DNA of 64,000 nt from Methylobacterium planeticum (GCF_008806345.1 NZ_VZZJ01000006.1:62001-126000), one strand, 5' to 3'. Counted from the first letter of the stretch, positions 18,561 through 28,293 are shown. Translations and numbers: made by a program. Notes: generated from the sequence alone by a model not told the origin.

Positions 18561-19220
18561 TGAGGGGTGCGACCTCTCCGGACAAGTCGCATCCCTCACC
18601 CCGGCCCGCTCCGCGGGCAAACCTCTCCCGCACGGGCGAGGGGGCGAGTCGCTTCACCCGCGCCTGTCCTGCCATCCGCGACGCCGTCCCGGGCTCGTCG
18701 GCCAGCGCCCCGGAACGCCGCCGCGCCGACGGCGGAGCGCCCCACCTCTCCCGTCCGGGAGAGGTCGAGTGCGCGGAACGCGCACCGGGTGAGGGGTGCG
18801 ACGCATCCGGAGAGGTCGGATCCCTCACCCCAACCCTCTCCCGCACGGGAGAGGGAGCGCGGCGTGCCACCCGCGCTCACCACGGAACCACAACGCACTC
18901 CGGATGGCGGTGCGCCTTCCTCTCCCGTGCGGGAGTGGTCGAATCCGCGACAGCGGAACGGTGAGGGGTGCGACGCATCCGGAGAGGTCGGATCCCTCAT
19001 CCCAACCCTCTCCCGCCCGGGAGAGGGGGCGCGGCGTGCCACCCACACTCACCACGGAACCACAATGAACTTCGGACCGCGGTGCGCCCTCCTCTCCCGT
19101 CCGGGAGTGGTCGAATCCGCGACAGCGGAACGGTGAGGGGTGCGACCTCTCCGGACAAGTCGCCTCCCTCACCCCGGCCCGCTCCGCGGGCAAACCTCTC
19201 CCGCACGGGAGAGGGGGCGC
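18561..19220. repeat. Tandem array of ~173-bp palindrome-bearing repeats
   Basis: The 885-base gap between the OmpA-domain gene and the MFS gene contains repeats and no convincing gene. Three tandem units begin at CCTCTCCCG at 18745, 18919 and 19091 (spacing 174 and 172 bases). A fourth, partial copy (18561-18645) matches the last one (19134-19219) over 86 bases with two differences. Each unit has a small palindrome (CCTCTCCCGTCCGGGAGAGG type), then TGAGGGGTGCGAC, then CCCTCACCCC and a second palindrome. Open frames across the array are by-products of the repeat. It resembles REP/BIME-like intergenic elements. Confidence 0.8.
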
Positions 19221-19394
19221 GGCGGGCCGCTCGCGCCGTCCCCGTCGACCGCCGGTCGCGCCACCCGCGACGTGCGGCCTGCGGCCGGGGCGTGACAGCC
19301 CTGCGCGGCTGCCGCGCGGGTGGCATGACCGGCGGTTGACGGGGGCGGGATCGGGGCTCAACACCCTGGGGCCGGCACGGCCCGCGGGAGCAGC

Positions 19395-20609
19395 ATGAGC
19401 ATGGACGAGGCGAGCAACCGGTTGATCGAGGCCGGGACGCCGGTGTTTCGCCGCACCACCCTCGCGCTGGCGGCGGCGGGGTTCTCGACCTTCGCGGTGC
19501 TCTACGGGGTGCAGCCCCTGCTGCCGATCTACGCCGAGGATTTCGGGGTGTCGCCGGCCGAGAGCAGCCTCGCCCTGTCGCTGCCCTGCGCCATGCTGGC
19601 GATCGCGCTCCTCGTGGTCAGCCCGCTCTCCGAGGTCTGGGGCCGCAAGCCCGTGATGACGGCCTCGCTCTTCGCCTCGGCGATCCTCACGATCGTGGCC
19701 GCCCTGGTCCCGAGCTGGCACGGCTTCCTGGCCCTGCGCGCCCTCACGGGCCTGACCGCGAGCGGGCTGCCCGCCGTCGCCATGGCGTATCTGAGCGAGG
19801 AGATGCACGGGCGCGCCATCGGCCTGTCGATGGGCCTCCTGATCGGCGGCAACGCCCTCGGGGGCATGGTCGGGCGCCTGATCGCGGGGATCATCGCGGA
19901 TCACGGCTCGTGGCGGCTCGGCCTCGGCACCATCGGGGTGCTGGCGCTGTTCGCCGCGATCGCGTTCTGGCAGGCGCTGCCGCCCTCCCGCCGCTTCGTG
20001 CGCAGCAAGCTCGCCTGGCGGGCGGTGCCGGCGACCTTCGGCCAGCATTTCCGCGACCCCGGCCTGCCCTGGCTGTTCTCCGAGGCGTTCCTGCTGATGG
20101 GCGGCTTCGTCTGCGTCTACAATTACATCGGCTTTCGCCTGCTCGACCCGCCCTTCTCCCTGAGCCAGACCGCGATCGGGGCGATCTTCGTCGTCTACCT
20201 CGCAGGCACAGCGAGCTCGGCGCTGACCGGCGAGATCGCGAGCCGCCTCGGGCGCCGCAAGGTGCTCTGGCTCGCCATCGGCGTCGGCCTCGCCGGCATC
20301 CTGATGACCCTGTCGCAGCACCTCTGGATCATCATCGCCGGCATCGTAGTGGTCACGGTGGGGTTCTTCGGGGCGCACTCGGTGGCGTCGAGCTGGATCG
20401 GGCGGCGGGCCCTGCGCGACCGGGCCCAGGCCTCCTCGATCTACCTCTGCCTCTATTATCTCGGCTCCTCGGTCCTCGGCACCGCCGGCGGCTGGTTCTT
20501 CGCGCATTCGGGCTGGACCGGCGTCGTGCTCTTCGTCGGCGGCCTCTACGGTGTCGCCCTGGCGATCGCGATCCGGCTCTCGCGCCTCGCCCCCCTCAAG
20601 ATCCCCTGA
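19395..20609 (+). CDS. MFS transporter
   Basis: This 404-residue major facilitator has about twelve hydrophobic segments, with the signature PLSEVWGRKPVM between TM2 and TM3 and the related GEIASRLGRRKVLWL in the second half, as in drug:H+ antiporter (YnfM/arabinose-efflux-like) members. It starts at ATG 19395 after a GGGAG site. It lies 13 bases before the methyltransferase gene, so the two are likely co-transcribed. The substrate cannot be told; small-molecule export is the usual role of this branch. Confidence 0.88.
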   Translation: MSMDEASNRLIEAGTPVFRRTTLALAAAGFSTFAVLYGVQPLLPIYAEDFGVSPAESSLALSLPCAMLAIALLVVSPLSEVWGRKPVMTASLFASAILTIVAALVPSWHGFLALRALTGLTASGLPAVAMAYLSEEMHGRAIGLSMGLLIGGNALGGMVGRLIAGIIADHGSWRLGLGTIGVLALFAAIAFWQALPPSRRFVRSKLAWRAVPATFGQHFRDPGLPWLFSEAFLLMGGFVCVYNYIGFRLLDPPFSLSQTAIGAIFVVYLAGTASSALTGEIASRLGRRKVLWLAIGVGLAGILMTLSQHLWIIIAGIVVVTVGFFGAHSVASSWIGRRALRDRAQASSIYLCLYYLGSSVLGTAGGWFFAHSGWTGVVLFVGGLYGVALAIAIRLSRLAPLKIP

Positions 20610-20622
20610 CGGAGATGCCGCG

Positions 20623-21414
20623 ATGACGACGGATTCCGCGCCCCGCAGCCACGAGACCCACGTCGCCGACCAGTTCGGCCCCCAGGCCGCGGCCTACGTG
20701 GCGAGCGCGGTCCACGCCGCCGGGGAGGACCTCGCCGAGATCGCCGCGCGGATGCGGGCCGAGCCCGCCGGCGACGTGCTCGACCTCGGCAGCGGCGGCG
20801 GCCACGTCGCCTTCGCGGTGGCGGAGGCGGCCCGGCGCGTCACCGCCTACGACCTCTCGGCCGACATGCTCGGCGCCGTGGCGGCCGAGGCCCGCCGGCG
20901 CGGGCTCGTCAACATCGAGACCCGGCGGGGGGCGGCCGAATCCCTGCCCTTCGGGGATGCCAGCTTCGACGCGGTGCTGACCCGCTTCAGCGCGCACCAT
21001 TGGGCCGACGTGCCCGCCGCCCTCGCGGAGGCGCGCCGCGTGGTGAGGCCCGGCGGCCGCCTGATCGTGGCCGACCTGATCGCCCCCGAGGCCCCGATCC
21101 TCGACACCCATCTCCAGGCGGTCGAGCTGCTGCGCGACCCGTCGCACGCGCGGGACTACACGGCCTCCGAATGGGGCGCGATGCTGCGCGCGGCGGGCTT
21201 CGACGCCGAGCCGCCGGTCCTGCGCCGCCTGCGCCTCGACTTCGCGAGCTGGATCGCCCGGATGCGCACGCCCGCGACCCACGTGGCGGCGATCCGCTCG
21301 CTCCAGGCCGGCGCCTCGGAGGCCGTGCGCCGCCACTTCGCGATCGAGCCGGACGGGACCTTCACGGCGGACACGATGACGGTGAGCGCGCGGGCGGGCG
21401 CGCCGGGCCGCTGA
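20623..21414 (+). CDS. Class I SAM-dependent methyltransferase
   Basis: The 263-residue product has the SAM-binding motif I VLDLGSGGGHVAFAVAE, an acidic motif II (YDLSADML), motif IV region FDAVLTRFSAHHW and the post-motif RVVRPGGRLIVADL, as in Methyltransf_11/UbiE-like small-molecule methyltransferases. The frame is open 24 codons upstream inside the MFS gene, but GGAGATG before the ATG at 20623 supports this start. It is probably in one operon with the MFS transporter, which hints at modification plus export of a metabolite (inference). It ends ten bases from gltX, convergent. Confidence 0.87.
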   Translation: MTTDSAPRSHETHVADQFGPQAAAYVASAVHAAGEDLAEIAARMRAEPAGDVLDLGSGGGHVAFAVAEAARRVTAYDLSADMLGAVAAEARRRGLVNIETRRGAAESLPFGDASFDAVLTRFSAHHWADVPAALAEARRVVRPGGRLIVADLIAPEAPILDTHLQAVELLRDPSHARDYTASEWGAMLRAAGFDAEPPVLRRLRLDFASWIARMRTPATHVAAIRSLQAGASEAVRRHFAIEPDGTFTADTMTVSARAGAPGR

Positions 21415-21423
21415 CCCCGCGCC

Positions 21424-22767
21424 TCAGGCGGTCTCGCCGCCGAGGCGGCGCGCGACCCGGTCCCGGCCGATCAGCGGCAGCAGGCCGGCGAGGTCCGGCC
21501 CGTGGTCGAGGCCCGTGAGGGCGAGGCGCAGGGGCATGAACAGGGCCTTGCCCTTGGCGCCCGTGCGCTCGCGGACCGCGCCGGTCCAGGCCTTCCAGGT
21601 CTCCGGTCCCCAGGGCTCCGGCGGCAGCGTGTCGGCGGCCGCCGCCGTCACGGCCGCGTCCGTGAGCACCGGAACCACCGGGCCGGCGACGACCGGCCAC
21701 CAGTCCCGCGCCTCCGCGACCTTGCCGAGATTGGCCCGGACCGCCCCCCAGAACGGCTCGGCCTCCTCCTCCGGGACGCCGAGGGCGAGGAGCCGGTCGC
21801 GCGCCTCGCCGAAGGGCATCTCGTGGACGAGGCGGGCGTTCAGCGCGTCGAGATCCTGCGGATCGAACTTGGCGGGCGCCCGCGAGATCTGCGCGAGGTC
21901 GACGAGGCCCGCGAGCGCGTCGAGGGAGGCCACCGGACGGACCGATTCGGCCGAGCCCGTCAGCACCGCCAGCGAGCGGACCGCGGCGGGCTCGTAGCCG
22001 TCCTCGCGCAGGCCGCGCAGGGAGAGGTGGCCGAGGCGCTTCGATAGGCCCTCGCCATCCGCGGTGGTGAGCAGGTTGTGATGCCCGAAGACCGGCACCG
22101 GCCGCTCCAGCGCCTCGAAGATCTGCACCTGCACGCCCGTGTTCGTGACGTGGTCCTCGCCCCGGATGACGTGCGTGACGCCCATCTCGGCGTCGTCCAC
22201 CACGGAGGGCAGGGTGTAGAGGTAGGTGCCGTCCGCCCGGATCAGCACCGGGTCGGAGAGGGAGGCGCAGTCGATATGCGCCTCGCCGCGCACGAGGTCG
22301 TCCCAGGCGACCACGCGGTGGTCGAGCTTGAAGCGCCAGTGCGGCCGGCGGCCCTCCGCCTCGAAGGCGGCCCGCTCCGCATCCGTCAGCGCCAGGGCGG
22401 CGCGGTCGTAGATCGGCGGCAGCCCGCGGCCGAGCTGGCGCTTGCGGCGGCGGTCGAGCTCCTCCGGGGTCTCGTAGCAGGCGTAGAGCCGCCCGAGGGC
22501 GCGCAGGCGCTCCGCCGCCGCATCGTAGACCGCGACCCGGTCGGATTGGCGGGCGCGCAGGTCCGGCACGATGCCGAGCCAGGCGAGGTCTTCCTCGATC
22601 GCCGCCGCGAAGACCTCGGTCGAGCGCTCCCGGTCGGTATCGTCGAGGCGCAGCAGGAAGCGCCCGCCCTCGGCCCGCGCGAACAGCGCGTTCAGGAGGG
22701 CCGGGCGGGCGTTGCCGATATGCAGGTAGCCCGTGGGGGAGGGGGCGAAGCGGACGAGTGCTGTCAT
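21424..22767 (-). CDS. gltX: Glutamyl-tRNA synthetase
   Basis: This class I synthetase charges tRNA-Glu. The 447-residue product has the HIGH-type motif [20 protein letters not shown], the catalytic-domain segments [13 protein letters not shown] and [20 protein letters not shown], the GEDH motif, the KMSKS-type motif [11 protein letters not shown] and a C-terminal helical anticodon-binding domain. The C-terminal domain separates it from the shorter tRNA-Asp modifying enzyme GluQ-RS. Many Alphaproteobacteria carry two gltX copies; this could be either. The start ATG gives a full N-terminus. Confidence 0.94.
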   Translation of the reverse strand: MTALVRFAPSPTGYLHIGNARPALLNALFARAEGGRFLLRLDDTDRERSTEVFAAAIEEDLAWLGIVPDLRARQSDRVAVYDAAAERLRALGRLYACYETPEELDRRRKRQLGRGLPPIYDRAALALTDAERAAFEAEGRRPHWRFKLDHRVVAWDDLVRGEAHIDCASLSDPVLIRADGTYLYTLPSVVDDAEMGVTHVIRGEDHVTNTGVQVQIFEALERPVPVFGHHNLLTTADGEGLSKRLGHLSLRGLREDGYEPAAVRSLAVLTGSAESVRPVASLDALAGLVDLAQISRAPAKFDPQDLDALNARLVHEMPFGEARDRLLALGVPEEEAEPFWGAVRANLGKVAEARDWWPVVAGPVVPVLTDAAVTAAAADTLPPEPWGPETWKAWTGAVRERTGAKGKALFMPLRLALTGLDHGPDLAGLLPLIGRDRVARRLGGETA

Positions 22768-23013
22768 GGCCGACGTCCTAGCGGATTTTCGCGCGGCGTC
22801 GATCCGGTTCGCGCATCGGAGCCCGCGGGGTCGGCGGGGAGCCTTCGGGCGATGCCCGCTCGGTTTCGTGCGCAGGAGCGCGGTTTCGCACGGGAGGAGG
22901 CCGGGTCGCAGGCCCGGGCCCGCCGCGGGCTCATCGGGCCGGCGCGAGGGGCGCGGCCCGCGTCCCGGGGCCTTGACGCGCCCGCATCGGCGGCCCTAGA
23001 AGGCCCTCGGTCC

Positions 23014-23088
23014 GGGTGCGTAGCTCAGCGGGAGAGCATTCGCTTCACACGCGAAGGGTCACAGGTTCGATCCCTGTCGCGCCCACCA
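23014..23088 (+). tRNA. tRNA-Val (anticodon CAC)
   Basis: A full cloverleaf can be folded. The acceptor stem is GGGTGCG / CGCGCCC with one G-T pair, the D arm is GCTC...GAGC, and the anticodon stem is TTCGC / GCGAA with loop TTCACAC (anticodon CAC, valine). The T arm is ACAGG TTCGATC CCTGT, followed by discriminator A and encoded CCA. It stands alone between gltX (divergent) and an RND adaptor gene; the flanking 246 and 154 bases hold nothing else that I can see. Confidence 0.97.
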
Positions 23089-23242
23089 TTCCGCCTTCGG
23101 ATCCCGCACGCGTCATCGCGCAGCTGTGCCGGCCCTGCAACGCGGCCCGGTGCGTCACTGCGAGGCTCTAGGACCGGGCGGCGCCGACGTATATGGTCTG
23201 CCACATTCCGCAGCCGCCTCCGGGCTTCAGGATCCGCGATTC

Positions 23243-24517
23243 ATGAAAGCGCACGGTGACGTGCACGACATCCCGCCGCCGCCGCGCAAGGGACCGTTCG
23301 TCCTCGTCGGGCTCGTGGCCCTCGGACTCCTCGGATGGGGCGGATACGGGCAGTGGCAGCAGCGGGCGGCCGCCGCCGAGACGCAGCGCAAGGCGAAGGA
23401 CTTCGTGCCGCGCCTGCGCACGGCCGCCGTCGAGCGGGCCGACAAGCCCATCGACCTGACGCTCCCGGGCGAGACCCAGGCCTTCGCCAAGGCGGCGATC
23501 TTCGCCCGCGCCACCGGCTACATCGCCGAGCGCCGGGTCGATATCGGGTCCCGGGTCAAGGCCGGCGACATCCTGCTCCGCATCGCCGCGCCCGATCTCG
23601 ACCAGCAGCTCGCCCAATCCCAGGCGCAGCTCGGCCAGATGGAGGCGCAGCTCCTGCAGGCCAGGGCGATGGTCGACCAGGCCCGCGCCAACGTGAACCT
23701 CGCCAACGTCACGAACAGCCGCACCAGCACCCTCGCGGTCCAGGGCTGGGCCTCGCGCCAGAACGCCGACAACTCGCAGGCCGGCGTGCTCAGCCAGAGC
23801 GCGAACCTCGCCTCGGCGGAGGCCGGCGTGAAGGTGGCGGAGGCCAACATCAAGGCTCAGGCGGCCACCGTCGACCGGCTCAAGGCGCTGACGGGCTTCA
23901 AGGACGTGGTCGCGCCCTTCGACGGGGTCGTGACCACCCGCACCGTCGATGTCGGCGACCTCGTCAAGGCGGACGCGGCCGGCACCGCGCTCCTGACCAT
24001 GGACCGCGACGACATCCTGCGCATCTCCGTCAACGTGCCGCAGAACGCGGCGGTCGGCGTCGGCGCCGGCGTCGAGGCGACCATCAGGGTGCCGCAGATG
24101 CCCGACCGCGCCTTCCAGGGCCTCGTCGAGCGCAGCTCCGTGGCGCTCCTCACCGCCTCCCGCACCCTGACGACGCAGGTCGACGTGCCGAACCCGGACG
24201 GGGCCCTGCGGGCCGGGCTCTACGTCTACGTCACCCTCAAGATCCCGCGCCTCGAACCCGCCGTGATCATCCCGGCCGAGGCCCTGGTCTTCAACCAGCG
24301 CGGCACGCAGGTGGCGGTCGCCCGCGAGGACGGGCACGCGGAATGGCGCGGCGTCCACATCAAGCGCGATTTCGGGCAGACGATCGAACTCGATCAGGGC
24401 CTGTCGGGCCACGAGCGCATCGTGCTGAGCCCGCCGCCGGACCTGCGCGACGGCCAGCCGATCGAGCGCGCGCCCGATCCGGCGCCCGGCAAGCCGGTCC
24501 AGGCCGCGGCCCGCTGA
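23243..24517 (+). CDS. RND efflux periplasmic adaptor (membrane fusion protein)
   Basis: The 424-residue product is anchored by one N-terminal helix (about residues 19-37, FVLVGLVALGLLGWGGYG). It then has the lipoyl-like half motif (ARATGYIAERRVDIGSRVKAG), a long alpha-helical hairpin rich in Gln/Ala, the second lipoyl half (VVAPFDGVVTTRTVDVGDLV) and beta-barrel and membrane-proximal domains. Such proteins link an RND pump to an outer-membrane channel. No pump or channel gene is adjacent, unlike most family members. The ATG at 23243 is chosen because it starts the anchor; upstream codons are in frame but carry no export signal. Confidence 0.9.
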   Translation: MKAHGDVHDIPPPPRKGPFVLVGLVALGLLGWGGYGQWQQRAAAAETQRKAKDFVPRLRTAAVERADKPIDLTLPGETQAFAKAAIFARATGYIAERRVDIGSRVKAGDILLRIAAPDLDQQLAQSQAQLGQMEAQLLQARAMVDQARANVNLANVTNSRTSTLAVQGWASRQNADNSQAGVLSQSANLASAEAGVKVAEANIKAQAATVDRLKALTGFKDVVAPFDGVVTTRTVDVGDLVKADAAGTALLTMDRDDILRISVNVPQNAAVGVGAGVEATIRVPQMPDRAFQGLVERSSVALLTASRTLTTQVDVPNPDGALRAGLYVYVTLKIPRLEPAVIIPAEALVFNQRGTQVAVAREDGHAEWRGVHIKRDFGQTIELDQGLSGHERIVLSPPPDLRDGQPIERAPDPAPGKPVQAAAR

Positions 24518-24560
24518 GACGCGACTGCGACGCGTTGGTCAGACGTCGCGCGCGGTCCGC

Positions 24561-24971
24561 TCAATTCACCCGGACGGCGAGCTTCATCTTCGGATGGATG
24601 CCGCAGAGCACCTGGAAGGTGCCGGCTTCCGTGAAGGTGATGGCCGTGCGGCTGCCCGGCATCTGGTCGCCGGAATCGAAGGTGAAGCGGTCGGACTCGA
24701 CGTAGAGGTGGTGCAGCAGGTCGCTGTCGTCGTTGACGATCGTGACGGTCTCGCCGCGCTCCACCGCGAGGCTGACGGGCAGGAAGGCCCGGCCCTTCTG
24801 CGAGACGATCCGGCCGCTGGCCTCGAGCCCCGTCACGAGGACGATCCCGGCGAGCGCCCCCGCCAGGAGAGCGAGACCGCTCGTTGCCGCGAGACGCCTC
24901 AGGCTCCGCGCCGCGGCGAGGTCCGGGCGAAGGGCGGGCGGATCGGCGAGGGGGAGGGTCGTGGTGGTCAT
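24561..24971 (-). CDS. Membrane-anchored cupredoxin domain protein
   Basis: The 136-residue product has one transmembrane segment (about residues 29-48) and a periplasmic plastocyanin/amicyanin-like domain. Type 1 copper ligands are visible: a His in DLLHHLYV (87 or 88), then Cys123, His126 and Met129 in CGIHPKMK. The CxxHxxM spacing is that of amicyanin-type blue copper proteins. It should carry electrons or copper at the membrane surface; the partner is unknown. It sits alone between the RND adaptor (convergent) and the GGDEF-EAL gene (divergent, 291 bases between starts). Confidence 0.85.
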   Translation of the reverse strand: MTTTTLPLADPPALRPDLAAARSLRRLAATSGLALLAGALAGIVLVTGLEASGRIVSQKGRAFLPVSLAVERGETVTIVNDDSDLLHHLYVESDRFTFDSGDQMPGSRTAITFTEAGTFQVLCGIHPKMKLAVRVN

Positions 24972-25262
24972 CGGCGGCCTCTGGCGCGGTTCGCCAGACT
25001 AGGACCCGAAGCCTTAAGAATCCGCTGAGGACATCATCCGTTCTCGGCCGCGCGCACAATTTCCGCCCAGCAGGGATGCGCATTGAGGCAATTCAGCGCG
25101 CGAAACGGGCGTCGGGCAGGTTTCGGCAAGTCTACCGGCGCGCCCCGATCGTCGGGCCGAGCGTGCTCGCGCCGCGAGAGCCCCCCGGACCACGCGGCTA
25201 ATGCCCTCTTAATATGTGCGAACTACGATGGCTCTGCGGAACATGAGGGCAGCTGCGTTTCG

Positions 25263-28142
25263 ATGCGACGGAACCGGACCGAACCGAGTGATGGCGAACC
25301 GACGTCGGCGGCGGCGGGCCCGCGGCGCGTCGCCGACCTGCTGTCGACCATCCGCGGGCGCATCTTCGTCGCCTTCCTGATCATGAGCCTGATCACCGGC
25401 GCGCTCGGCCTCTACGCGACCCTCGGCATCCGCCAGGCGGGCGTGCTGGTCAACCGCACCTACGACCAGTCGCTGATGTCGATCAACTACGCGCGGGCGG
25501 CGGCGACGGACTTCGCCAAGATGCGCGCCGCCTTCGTCCGCCGCACCATCGCGCCGGACGCCGCGGCCCGGACGAGGCTCGACGAGGAACTGGCCGATCT
25601 GGCGATCAACCTCGCCGAGGACCTGACCATCGCGGTCGAGCGCTCGCAATCGGACCGCGCCACCCGCGCCGGCATCGCCGTGCAGGGCGCCGTCTCGACC
25701 TGGGACGAGATCCGCCGCGGCCTCGACCTGACCGCGACCTCCTCGACCGCCTGGGAGGCGCTCGACCGACAGGCCGCGATCGTCGACGGCCAGATCGACA
25801 TGCTGGTGAACTACACCGCCGGCGACGGCTTCACCTACCGGCAGACGGCCCGCAACGTCGTCGCCAGCGAGATCCGCTTCTACGCCGCCGCCACCGGCAT
25901 CGCGCTGCTGCTCTCGGCGATCGTCGCCTGGCTCCTGAACCGGCGCATCATGCGCCCGGTCAAGGCCGCCTCGGCGGTGGCCGAGCGCATCGCGGCGGGC
26001 CGCCTCGACGACGCGATCCCGATCGGCGGGCGCGACGAGCTCGGCGCCCTGCTGCGCGCCATGGGGACGATGCGCGACAACATCCGGGCGATGATGGCCC
26101 GCGAGGTCAGCCAGCGCCGCTCCGCCCAGGCCATGCTCGCCGACGCGCTCGAAAGCTCGCGCGAGGGCGTCGTGGTGGTCGATGCCGAGGGCCGCATCGC
26201 GCTCGCCAACGCGCAGGCGGCCGATTTCTTCGGCGGCAGCGCCGGCGCCATGGAGGCCGGCACGCCGGTGGAGGGCCTCGTGGCCCGGGGCGCCGACCCG
26301 GCCGCCCGCGTGCTCGATTCGGTCCACACCCTGGTGCGGGACGGCGAGGTCCGCCTGGCCGACGGGCGCTGGCTCCGGGTCAGCCGCAGCGCCACCCAGG
26401 CCGGCGGCTTCGTGGCGGTGTGCAGCGACATCAGCGTGCTGAAGGAGCAGGAGGCGCGCCTCACCACCACGAACCTGCGCCTCGACGCCGCCCTCGACAA
26501 CATGTCGCAAGGGCTCTGCCTCTACGATGCGAATTACCGCCTGATGGTGGTGAACCGGCGCTACTGCGAGATCTACGGCCTCGCGCCCGGCTCGATCATC
26601 GCCGGGATGACCGCCAACGACGTGCTCCGCCGCTGCCTCCAGGCCGGCAACCACCCGGGCCGCACCCTCTCGGACCTGCAGCACGAGGAGGCCGAGGCCT
26701 TCGGCCGCCCGGAGAACCGCACCTTCCTGCAGGAGCTCGGCGACGGCCGCATCGTGGCGATCGAGAAGCGCTCGACCGCCGATGGCGGCTTCGTGGCGAC
26801 CTACGAGGACGTCACCGAGCGGCGCCACGCGGAGGCGCGCATCGCCTTCATGGCCCGCCACGACGCGCTCACGAACCTGCCGAACCGCATCTTCCTCGGC
26901 GAGCAGATCGACAGCGCCATCGCGCAGGCCGGGCGCGACAGCGGCTTCGCGGTTCACTGCCTCAACCTCGACGACTTCAAGCTCGTCAACGACACCCTCG
27001 GCCACGTGATCGGCGACGAACTGCTGCGCGCCGCCGCGAGCCGGCTCGGCGCCTGCGTGCGCGAGATCGACAGCCTCGCCCGCCTCGGGGGCGACGAGTT
27101 CGCCATCGTCCAGCGCGGCGTCGACCGGCCCGAGGATTCCGCCGTCCTCGCGCGCCGCATCATCGACGTCCTCGGCGCGCCGTACACGCTCGCCGACCAG
27201 ACCATCACGATCGGGGTCAGCATCGGCATCTCGCTGGCGCCGAGCGACGGGATGTCGTGCGAGAAGCTCCTGAAGAACGCCGACGTCGCCCTCGACCGGG
27301 CCAAGGCCGAGGCCCGCGGCTCGTTCCGCTTCTTCGAGCCCGAGATGGACGCCCGCCTCCAGGCCCGGCGCCTCCTCGAGCGCGACCTGCGCGAGGCCGT
27401 GACGGCGGAGAGCTTCGAACTTCACTACCAGCCGATCTACGACCTCAACGCCGAGCGCGTCTGCGGCTTCGAGGCCCTGCTGCGCTGGAACCACCCCGAG
27501 CGCGGCCGGATCTCGCCGGCGGAGTTCATCCCGCTCGCCGAGGAACTCGGCCTGATCATCCCCCTCGGCGAGTGGGTGATGCGCCGGGCCTGCCAGGAGG
27601 CGAGCCGCTGGCCGGACGGGCTCAAGGTCGCGGTCAACGTCTCGGCCGTGCAGTTCACCTCGGCGCGCCTGATCGGTGCCGTGCGCGATGCCCTCGCGGT
27701 GAGCGGCCTGCCGGGCCGGCGCCTCGAGCTCGAGATCACCGAATCGGTGCTCGTCGCCAATCCGGGCACCACGACCGCGATGCTGCACAGCCTGAAAGGC
27801 CTCGGCGCCCGGGTCTCGATGGACGATTTCGGCACCGGGTACTCCTCCCTGAGCTACCTGCGCTCCTTCCCCTTCGACAAGATCAAGATCGACCAGTCCT
27901 TCGTGCGCGACCTCGGGCAGGCGGACGATTCGGGCTTCATCGTGCGCGCCGTCATCGGCCTCGGCGCGAGCCTCGGCATGACCACCACCGCCGAGGGCGT
28001 CGAGACCGAGGCGCAGCTGGCGCGCCTGCGCGGGGAGGGCTGCGACGAGGTGCAGGGTTACCTCTTCAGCCGCCCCGTCCCGTCCTCCGAGATCCCCGGG
28101 CTGCTGCGGCGCTGGAACGGCGAGGCCCGGGCCATCGCCTGA
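25263..28142 (+). CDS. Membrane GGDEF-EAL cyclic-di-GMP protein with PAS domains
   Basis: The 959-residue product has TM1 (about 30-50), an extracytoplasmic four-helix sensor, TM2 (about 205-225) and HAMP. Two PAS-like domains follow (about 294-400 and 405-530; SSREGVVVVDAEGRIALANA and MSQGLCLYDANYRLMVVNRR), then GGDEF at about residue 608 (RLGGDEFAIV) and EAL at about 735 (GFEALLRWNHP), with the DDFGTGYSSLSYLRSF loop. Both active sites look intact, so it could make and degrade c-di-GMP, with sensing deciding the balance. The frame is open 60 codons earlier, but the ATG at 25263 fits the domain start. It is a single-gene transcription unit. Confidence 0.92.
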   Translation: MRRNRTEPSDGEPTSAAAGPRRVADLLSTIRGRIFVAFLIMSLITGALGLYATLGIRQAGVLVNRTYDQSLMSINYARAAATDFAKMRAAFVRRTIAPDAAARTRLDEELADLAINLAEDLTIAVERSQSDRATRAGIAVQGAVSTWDEIRRGLDLTATSSTAWEALDRQAAIVDGQIDMLVNYTAGDGFTYRQTARNVVASEIRFYAAATGIALLLSAIVAWLLNRRIMRPVKAASAVAERIAAGRLDDAIPIGGRDELGALLRAMGTMRDNIRAMMAREVSQRRSAQAMLADALESSREGVVVVDAEGRIALANAQAADFFGGSAGAMEAGTPVEGLVARGADPAARVLDSVHTLVRDGEVRLADGRWLRVSRSATQAGGFVAVCSDISVLKEQEARLTTTNLRLDAALDNMSQGLCLYDANYRLMVVNRRYCEIYGLAPGSIIAGMTANDVLRRCLQAGNHPGRTLSDLQHEEAEAFGRPENRTFLQELGDGRIVAIEKRSTADGGFVATYEDVTERRHAEARIAFMARHDALTNLPNRIFLGEQIDSAIAQAGRDSGFAVHCLNLDDFKLVNDTLGHVIGDELLRAAASRLGACVREIDSLARLGGDEFAIVQRGVDRPEDSAVLARRIIDVLGAPYTLADQTITIGVSIGISLAPSDGMSCEKLLKNADVALDRAKAEARGSFRFFEPEMDARLQARRLLERDLREAVTAESFELHYQPIYDLNAERVCGFEALLRWNHPERGRISPAEFIPLAEELGLIIPLGEWVMRRACQEASRWPDGLKVAVNVSAVQFTSARLIGAVRDALAVSGLPGRRLELEITESVLVANPGTTTAMLHSLKGLGARVSMDDFGTGYSSLSYLRSFPFDKIKIDQSFVRDLGQADDSGFIVRAVIGLGASLGMTTTAEGVETEAQLARLRGEGCDEVQGYLFSRPVPSSEIPGLLRRWNGEARAIA

Positions 28143-28236
28143 ACCCGGCATGGGATGACGCGGACGCCCCGCCAAGCAGAGCGAGGCACTTTCCACAATT
28201 TTCCGACGTCCACCGCCGCGGGGCGCCCGTCTTGGC

Positions 28237-28262
28237 GGAACCCGAATATCTCAGGCTTCGTT
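28237..28262 (+). promoter_or_regulatory. Candidate EcfG promoter for the 28-codon gene
   Basis: GGAAC (28237-28241), 17 bases, then CGTT (28259-28262) is an exact match to the EcfG consensus GGAAC-N16/17-CGTT. It ends 31 bases before the ATG of the small membrane peptide gene, leaving room for a normal leader and its GGAGA ribosome-binding site. Confidence 0.6.
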
Positions 28263-28293
28263 GAAGAGTGCTCGTGTTCGACGGAGACTTGCG

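Noticed and set aside
18590..19330. Several open frames of 60-190 codons across the intergenic repeat array, on both strands
   Set aside because: They follow the repeat units, encode Arg/Pro-rich runs that change with every unit, and have no ribosome-binding sites.
21424..22767. GluQ-RS instead of GltX
   Set aside because: The protein has the C-terminal anticodon-binding domain and a length of 447 residues, against about 300 for GluQ-RS.
25238..25259. GGAAC and CGTT before the GGDEF-EAL gene
   Set aside because: The spacing is 13 bases, outside the accepted 16-17.
25209..28196. A 995-codon open frame antisense to the GGDEF-EAL gene
   Set aside because: It is a GC-rich shadow frame (His/Arg/Ala/Gly/Asp-rich), while the plus frame has intact domains.
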